Shown here in pieces: positions 6,137 through 10,196 of a stretch of DNA of 10,196 nt. Numbering within the stretch: the stretch's first letter is position 1; the number at the start of each line of letters is the position of its first letter. The notes beneath the pieces are model-generated. The model made no database searches. It was not told where the DNA came from and saw only the letters and a list, made by a program, of their open reading frames with translations. The stretch is from contig CAZVVM010000067.1 of the NCBI GenBank assembly GCA_964630635.1, positions 1 to 10,196 of the forward strand, given 5' to 3'. The position numbers and the translations under genes are program-made. The stretch comes from Colimorpha_A sp964630635 (GTDB taxonomy: Bacteria > Bacillota > Clostridia > Oscillospirales > CAG-272).

Positions 6137-6925
6137 ATGAGCTTTGCGGAAATTGATCTGCGTCAGCGCGATTACGAATGGTCGATGTCGGAGCTTCAGA
6201 GCCACGGGCATTTTGAGATTTACTGTCTGACAAGCGGAACGCGAAAATATTTTTTTGAGGATAAAATATACAATATAACCGCGCCGACGGTGTGCATAAT
6301 TCCACCCTTCACACTTCACAAGACGGAGGGCGGTGCGTTTCGGCGAATCACCTTAAACGTTTCAGCTGACGTTTTGAGCGATAGTGAGCTTGCGTATTTA
6401 TATGAGCTGGGAGAACACGGCGCATACAAGCTCGGCGGTGAAAAGGCGGGTCTGTTTTTAAATATGCTCGATGAATCATCGGAGCTTTCGGCAGACACCC
6501 CCGGCGGAGAACGCATATCGACGCATTTCATACACGTTCTTTTGGCACTTTTGAAGCGCACCGAGCTTGTCCCGTACGACACCATAGACGAGCAAATGGG
6601 AGCTGAAAAAGAAACGCCCGCTATGCGGGCGGTCAGCTATATCAACAAGCATTTTAACGAGAATTTCACACTTAACGAGCTTTGTGAGACTTTGTTCACG
6701 TCAAAAAACTCGCTGTGCTCCGAGTTTCGCGCGCTTATGAACTGCTCGGTTATGGAATACAGAACGTTTATCCGAATCAGCCGTGCAAAGGAGCTTCTGT
6801 CGTCAACGAATCTTGGTCTTGAGGACATCGCATCGGAGTGCGGCTTCTCATCTGCCAATTATCTTGGATTGATATTCAAGAAAACGGTCGGTATATCCCC
6901 CTCAAATTATCGGAAGGTAAAGTAA
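6137..6925 (+). CDS. AraC-family regulator, probably of the nag operon
   Basis: The product has 262 residues. The N-terminal part (about 1-140) is a cupin-like sensor domain: a HGHFEIY strand at 23-29, and IIPPFTLHKTEGG (54-66) is the usual metal- or ligand-pocket strand. The C-terminal part (about 163-262) is the double helix-turn-helix, with NFTLNELCETLFTSKNSLCS (first HTH), and the family signature GFSSANYLGLIFKKTVGISP (236-255). The ATG at 6137 was chosen because GGAGG (6127-6131) lies just upstream; an in-frame GTG at 6125 overlaps that site. It is divergent from nagA across 163 bases containing repeated motifs, which makes the nag operon its likely target. The effector is unknown but could be an amino-sugar intermediate. 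Confidence 0.9.
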   Translation: MSFAEIDLRQRDYEWSMSELQSHGHFEIYCLTSGTRKYFFEDKIYNITAPTVCIIPPFTLHKTEGGAFRRITLNVSADVLSDSELAYLYELGEHGAYKLGGEKAGLFLNMLDESSELSADTPGGERISTHFIHVLLALLKRTELVPYDTIDEQMGAEKETPAMRAVSYINKHFNENFTLNELCETLFTSKNSLCSEFRALMNCSVMEYRTFIRISRAKELLSSTNLGLEDIASECGFSSANYLGLIFKKTVGISPSNYRKVK

Positions 6926-6954
6926 AAAGAGAAGGCGTTTGCCTTCTCTTTTTT
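6924..6954. terminator. Bidirectional terminator between the araC-type gene and the CofE-like gene
   Basis: AGAGAAGGC pairs with GCCTTCTCT around a GTTT loop, extended by flanking A and T runs to a stem of about 13 bases (6924-6936 with 6941-6953). It overlaps the stop of the plus-strand regulator and lies directly beyond the stop of the convergent CofE-like gene, so it serves both. Confidence 0.92.
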
Positions 6955-6955
6955 A

Positions 6956-8158
6956 TCAGTTAGTGTAATTGTCGAAGTATCCCTGAACGAGGACGACGGG
7001 GGTTCCCTTGTCGCCCGAGCCCGAGGTGAGGTCGCAGAGCGAACCAATAAGGTCGGTAAGCTGACGGGGAGTCGTTCCCTGCGCCGCCATATTTCCGACG
7101 AGCGACGAGCCGTCCTTCTTCTTGATGCTGTCGGAGATCGCTTTTTTAAGCTCCTCGCCCGAGAGATCCTTGAAGTCGTTGTCTGCCAAGTACTTGAGCT
7201 TAAGCTCGTTCGGCGTACCGATAAGTCCGTCGGTGAATGCGGGGGAAACAACGGGGTCTGCAAGCTCCCATATCTTTCCGCGGGGATCCTTGAAGGCACC
7301 GTCGCCGTAGATCATTACCTCGACGTGCTTGCCGGTTGCTTCGAGAATATATCTCTGAATGTTATCAACGACGGGACGGCAGTCGCGCGGGAAGAGCTTG
7401 ATCTCATTCTCGGTACTCTTATTCGAGCCGAGAAGACCGTAGTTTTCGTTATAACCGCTGCCGTTTACGGGAGCAGTCAGTATATCGTCAAGACCGCAAA
7501 CGACCTTTGCGCCGCCTGCGCGGAGTATACGCTTCGTTCTTGCGCGGGAGTGAATATCGCAGTTAATAATATGGTCAGCATACGGAAGTATCATTTCGGG
7601 GCGGTTACCGAAGATTATCTCCGCCTCTGCTCCGCATTCCTTGATAAGCTGCTCGTAGTAAGCAACGTAATCAACTCCCGTAAATTCAAGCGGGTTTTCG
7701 CCGAAAAGCTCACGGTAGCGCTCAAGCGTAAGCAGATCGGAGTAGGGATTGACTCCCGACTCGTCGAGCATATCCATATCCATAAGGGAATTTCCGACCT
7801 CGTCGGAGGGGTAGCTGAGCATAAGGACGATCTTCTTCGCGCCCATTGCGATACCCTTAAGACAAATTGCAAAACGGTTACGGGAAAGGATCGGGAAAAG
7901 TACGCCGACGGTTCCGCCGCCGAGCTTTGCCTTTACGTCGTCGGCAATATCCTGTACCGAAGCGTAATTTCCCTGCGCACGCGCAACGACGCTCTCGGTT
8001 ACCGAGATAACGTCTCTGTCACGAAGCTCAAAGCCCTCGGACTGTGCCGCTTCGATCACGCTGTCCGCGACTATTCTCGCAAGGTCGTCTCCTTTTCTTA
8101 TGATAGGACAACGAATACCTCTCGATACCGTTCCTACTCTTCTTACGTTCTCTGACAT
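6956..8158 (-). CDS. CofE-like protein (coenzyme F420-0:L-glutamate ligase family), role unknown
   Basis: The product has 400 residues. The N-terminal half matches the F420_ligase (CofE) pattern: IRCPIIRKGDDLARIV (15-30), LRDRDVISVTESVVARAQGN (45-64), then LFPILSRNRFAICLKGIAMG (87-106). The C-terminal part contains MIYGDGAFKDP (282-292), LADPVVSPAFTDGLIGTPNE and QGTTPRQLTDLIGSLCDLTS (360-379), a tail I associate with Firmicute members of this family. True CofE adds glutamates to F420-0 using GTP and is about 250 residues long, so this is a longer, divergent form. Most Firmicutes are not known to make F420, and no F420 gene is seen here, so the substrate is unknown. The ATG at 8158 has AGAGGGA upstream. 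The frame is open to 8245, but that extension would run through the predicted promoter. It appears monocistronic. Confidence 0.8.
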   Translation of the reverse strand: MSENVRRVGTVSRGIRCPIIRKGDDLARIVADSVIEAAQSEGFELRDRDVISVTESVVARAQGNYASVQDIADDVKAKLGGGTVGVLFPILSRNRFAICLKGIAMGAKKIVLMLSYPSDEVGNSLMDMDMLDESGVNPYSDLLTLERYRELFGENPLEFTGVDYVAYYEQLIKECGAEAEIIFGNRPEMILPYADHIINCDIHSRARTKRILRAGGAKVVCGLDDILTAPVNGSGYNENYGLLGSNKSTENEIKLFPRDCRPVVDNIQRYILEATGKHVEVMIYGDGAFKDPRGKIWELADPVVSPAFTDGLIGTPNELKLKYLADNDFKDLSGEELKKAISDSIKKKDGSSLVGNMAAQGTTPRQLTDLIGSLCDLTSGSGDKGTPVVLVQGYFDNYTN

Positions 8159-8186
8159 ATAGATTCCCTCTTTTTCAGAATTGAAT

Positions 8187-8257
8187 ATCGGTTGATCCGA
8201 TTTATACCAACAAGTTATTATAACCGATTTTTCACCGTAATGCAATATAATTCCGAT
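8187..8257. repeat. CCGAT repeats around the CofE-like gene promoter
   Basis: CCGAT occurs at 8197-8201, 8224-8228 and 8253-8257, spaced 27 and 29 bases apart. Each copy is followed by an AT-rich stretch. The first copy is also one arm of the inverted repeat ATCGG-TTGAT-CCGAT (8187-8201). The copies flank the predicted -10 and -35 boxes. They could be regulator sites, but the motif is short and the function is unknown. Nothing else coding is seen in 8159-8332. Confidence 0.3.
8217..8245 (-). promoter_or_regulatory. Promoter of the CofE-like gene
   Basis: On the minus strand, a perfect TATAAT (8217-8222) is preceded by a 17-base spacer and TTGCAT (8240-8245), a weak -35 box. The predicted leader is about 50 bases and contains the inverted repeat ATCGG-N5-CCGAT (8187-8201). 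Confidence 0.6.
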
Positions 8258-8332
8258 ATTTTTTTCAAATTTCTTTATAGAAATACTGATACTTTTTGAT
8301 GCGGTTTTATATTTATTTTGCCGAAAAAACGG

Positions 8333-9112
8333 TCATTTTTTGTCGTTAAGATAACGTTTTGCGTACTCTTTCGGGCTTTTTCCGAAGGTTTTTTTGAACG
8401 ACCTCGAAAAATGGCAGTAGTCGGGATAACCGACGGAAAGCGACGCCGTCGTCGGCGACATACCGTGCTTCACGATCAGCTCCGCCGCCTTTTCAAGGCG
8501 GAGATCGGAAAGGTATTTTATGGGCGAGATGCCGAGACGCTTTTTGAACAGCACCGAAAAATACGTTCTGTCAAGATTAAGGCGCTCGGCGACCGACGAG
8601 ACGGTTATACCGTTTGCGTAGTCGGCGTGAATATAGTTAAGCGCCTTGTCTATATGGTCGGGCGGATTATCCGTTCCGTCGAGGATCAGTGAGATCAGCT
8701 CCCATATTTTTGCACAGAGAAAGGGACTTCTGCCGTTGTCCATTTCGGAGCATCTTTTCATATCACGAAAGATCTTCCCTGCACCCGCAACCGTCATTAC
8801 GTGTTCGGTAAAAACGGTGCTTGCCAAGGTTTCGGAGTCAAAGCCGATCCATATATATTCCCACGGATCGCAGGCGTCGGCTTGATAATACGTGTCAACG
8901 TACGGCGAGATAACGAATATCTGTCCCGCTCCAACCTCGTGTCTCTGCCCCTCGCGCTCAAAAATGCCCTTTCCCGACACAACATAATGCAAAAGCCAAT
9001 ATCCTCTTACCACAGGACCGAAATAATGTGACGGCAGACACGCCTCATATCCGAATTCCTTCGGGCTGATATCGAGATAATTTTTATTTATGACAATTTC
9101 GGTCACACTCAT
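8333..9112 (-). CDS. AraC-family regulator, probably of the alpha-galactosidase gene
   Basis: The product has 259 residues. The N-terminal sensor is cupin-like: HYVVSGKGIFEREGQRHEVG (42-61), the pocket strand IFVISPYVDTYYQAD (65-79), and PWEYIWIGF (83-91). PWEYIWIGF is characteristic of AraC regulators found beside alpha-galactoside (MsmR/RafR-like) genes. The C-terminal double HTH covers about 155-259: ITVSSVAERLNLDRTYFSVL (first HTH, 169-188) and the signature GYPDYCHFSRSFKKTFGKSP (228-247). The ATG at 9112 has GAGGTGAAG upstream. It is divergent from the GH4 alpha-galactosidase across 111 bases, so that gene is the likely target; the inducer may be melibiose, raffinose or a related galactoside. 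No convincing terminator follows; only a weak CCG-T6-CGG hairpin lies past the stop. Confidence 0.92.
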   Translation of the reverse strand: MSVTEIVINKNYLDISPKEFGYEACLPSHYFGPVVRGYWLLHYVVSGKGIFEREGQRHEVGAGQIFVISPYVDTYYQADACDPWEYIWIGFDSETLASTVFTEHVMTVAGAGKIFRDMKRCSEMDNGRSPFLCAKIWELISLILDGTDNPPDHIDKALNYIHADYANGITVSSVAERLNLDRTYFSVLFKKRLGISPIKYLSDLRLEKAAELIVKHGMSPTTASLSVGYPDYCHFSRSFKKTFGKSPKEYAKRYLNDKK

Positions 9113-9133
9113 TTTTTCTTCACCTCACACAAC

Positions 9134-9163
9134 ATTATAACAAGTTTTGCTAACAAAAATCAA
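9134..9163 (-). promoter_or_regulatory. Sigma-A promoter of the second AraC-type regulator
   Basis: On the minus strand, TTGATT (9158-9163) and a perfect TATAAT (9134-9139) are separated by 18 bases. TGT precedes the -10, forming an extended -10. The -10 region overlaps a copy of ACTTGTTA, which also appears in the operator-like palindrome near the divergent alpha-galactosidase gene. Confidence 0.7.
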
Positions 9164-9180
9164 TACCCAAACGACAAAAA

Positions 9181-9204
9181 CGTGTTAAAATTGAATTAAC
9201 AAGT
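9181..9204. promoter_or_regulatory. Inverted repeat at the alpha-galactosidase promoter
   Basis: TGTTAA (9183-9188) and TTAACA (9196-9201) form an inverted repeat with a 7-base spacer. The arms extend imperfectly to ACGTGTTAA and TTAACAAGT, 8 of 9 positions symmetric. The repeat overlaps the predicted -10 of the alpha-galactosidase gene (TAAAAT at 9186-9191, with TGT upstream). No good -35 box is seen, as expected for an activator-dependent promoter. A further TAACAAGT copy lies at 9138-9145. Confidence 0.45.
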
Positions 9205-9223
9205 ATTTTGGGAGGTGTTCAAT

Positions 9224-10196
9224 ATGAAAATAACCTTTATGGGTGCGGGAAGCACCGTATTTGCAAGAAACGTGATCGGTGACTGCTTGTGTACCGAATC
9301 GTTAAGAGACAGCGTATTTGCTCTTTACGACATTGACGGTAAGCACCTTGAGGAAAGCCGCGTCATACTTGAGGCAATAAGAAAGGATAAGGGCGGATAC
9401 GGAAAGATCGAATGCTATCTCGGTGTCGAGAACCGCAAGGAAGCTCTCCGCGGCGCGAGCTTCGTAATCAACGCGATACAGGTCGGCGGATACGACCCCT
9501 GCACGATCACAGACTTTGAGATACCGAAAAAATACGGTCTTCAGCAGACGATAGCAGATACTCTCGGAATCGGTGGTATAATGCGTGCACTCCGCACTAT
9601 TCCAGTTATGGAGGATTTTGCGCATGAAATGGAAGAGGTATGCCCCGATGCGATCCTTCTTAACTACACCAATCCGATGGCGATGCTCAGCGGTTATATC
9701 CAGCGCTACACGGGTGTAAAGACCGTAGGTCTCTGCCACAGCGTACAGGTCTGCGTTGAGTCGCTTCTGAACGAGGTTGGAATGACAGACAAGCTTGAAG
9801 GACACCGCAGCCAGATCGCGGGAATCAACCATATGGCGTGGCTTCTCGACGTCCGCGATAAGAACGGCATCGATCTCTATCCCGAGATCAAGAAGCGCAT
9901 TGACGCGCGTATTGACGCTCCAGACTGCTACAACAAGGTACGTCTGGAATACATCAAGAACTTCGGATATTACTGCACAGAAAGCTCGGAACACAATGCC
10001 GAGTACAATATGTTCTACATAAAGAGCAAGTATCCCGAGCTTATAAAGAAATACAACATTCCGCTTGACGAATATCCGCGCCGCTGTATCAACCAGATAG
10101 CAGCTTGGAAAGAGGATTACAAGAATATGTGTGAAAACGGCGTGAAGGAGCATAACCGCACGCGCGAATATGCTTCTTACATTATGGAATCCGTCG
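9224..10196 (+). CDS. melA: GH4 alpha-galactosidase, N-terminal 324 residues (runs off window)
   Basis: This is an NAD- and Mn-dependent family 4 glycosidase that removes terminal alpha-galactose (melibiose, raffinose-type sugars) in the cytoplasm by an oxidation-elimination mechanism. Visible motifs are the Rossmann loop FMGAGS (5-10), LYDID (34-38), the QVGGYDP segment (86-92), TIADTLGIGGIMRALRTIPV (109-128), NYTNPM (147-152), the metal-site Cys171-His172, and INH (201-203). SSEHNAEYNMFYIK further on is a strong mark of the MelA-type alpha-galactosidase subgroup rather than the alpha-glucosidase or 6-phospho subgroups. GGAGGTG (9211-9217) precedes the ATG at 9224. The frame is open to the end of the window, and about 110 residues would be missing relative to B. 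subtilis MelA. Control by the divergent AraC protein is likely. Confidence 0.94.
   Translation, partial: MKITFMGAGSTVFARNVIGDCLCTESLRDSVFALYDIDGKHLEESRVILEAIRKDKGGYGKIECYLGVENRKEALRGASFVINAIQVGGYDPCTITDFEIPKKYGLQQTIADTLGIGGIMRALRTIPVMEDFAHEMEEVCPDAILLNYTNPMAMLSGYIQRYTGVKTVGLCHSVQVCVESLLNEVGMTDKLEGHRSQIAGINHMAWLLDVRDKNGIDLYPEIKKRIDARIDAPDCYNKVRLEYIKNFGYYCTESSEHNAEYNMFYIKSKYPELIKKYNIPLDEYPRRCINQIAAWKEDYKNMCENGVKEHNRTREYASYIMESV

Noticed and set aside
6601..6638. Nested hairpin inside the first araC gene (CGCCCGC/GCGGGCG with outer AGCTGA/TCAGCT), considered as a terminator or attenuator.
   Set aside because: There is no T-run after it, and it lies in coding sequence at the linker before the DNA-binding domain. 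Probably a codon-use coincidence.
7325..8155. Open frame of 276 codons on the plus strand.
   Set aside because: It lies antisense to the CofE-like gene, which has convincing family motifs, a promoter and a terminator.
8159..8245. 29-residue extension of the CofE-like protein to an ATG at 8245.
   Set aside because: It runs through the predicted -10 box and leader and lacks the family pattern. The ATG at 8158 has an AGAGGGA ribosome binding site.
8318..8335. CCG-T6-CGG hairpin after the second araC gene, considered as its terminator.
   Set aside because: The stem is only three base pairs and no U-run follows, so termination here is not supported.
9302..10153. Open frame of 283 codons on the minus strand.
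   Set aside because: It is antisense to the GH4 alpha-galactosidase, whose plus-strand reading shows continuous family homology from 9224 to the end.

Overview
The window looks like chromosome from an anaerobic, endospore-forming Firmicute of the class Clostridia, probably a gut-type lineage. The main reason is a full-length SpoIVA (492 residues, the same length as Bacillus subtilis SpoIVA), divergent from a small YlmC/YmxH-family sporulation gene. Near-consensus sigma-A promoters, GGAGG-type ribosome binding sites and A/T-flanked hairpin terminators agree with this. The rest is carbohydrate catabolism with local AraC-type regulators. No mobile element, CRISPR array, tRNA or rRNA was seen. 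No intergenic gap exceeds about 175 bases.

Layout. (1) Bases 1-125, minus strand: the first 41 codons of a GH35 beta-galactosidase, behind a near-perfect sigma-A promoter that carries an operator-like palindrome. (2) 228-1747, minus: spoIVA with its terminator and a likely sigma-E promoter. (3) 1893-2138, plus: a ylmC/ymxH-like gene, ending in a bidirectional terminator shared with the next operon. (4) 5973-2171, minus: a nagA-nagB-DUF4838 operon. (5) 6137-6925, plus: an AraC regulator divergent from nagA, with a bidirectional terminator. (6) 8158-6956, minus: a CofE-like (coenzyme F420-0:L-glutamate ligase family) protein of unknown role. (7) 9112-8333, minus: a second AraC regulator. (8) 9224 to the end, plus: a GH4 alpha-galactosidase (melA-type), 324 codons visible, running off the window.

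How the genes fit together. NagA deacetylates GlcNAc-6-P and NagB converts GlcN-6-P to fructose-6-P plus ammonia. A 625-residue DUF4838 protein with a GH20b/GH67N-like N-terminal fold is in the same operon, so it may supply amino sugar by cleaving an imported glycan. All four sugar enzymes or putative enzymes (GH35, NagA/NagB, DUF4838, GH4) lack a visible signal peptide. This suggests that imported oligosaccharides are degraded in the cytoplasm, although no transporter lies in the window. Each AraC gene faces its probable target across a short intergenic region with repeated operator-like motifs.

The points most worth following are the DUF4838 protein in the nag operon, the CofE-like protein in an organism with no visible F420 context, and the operator-like repeats in the divergent promoter regions.
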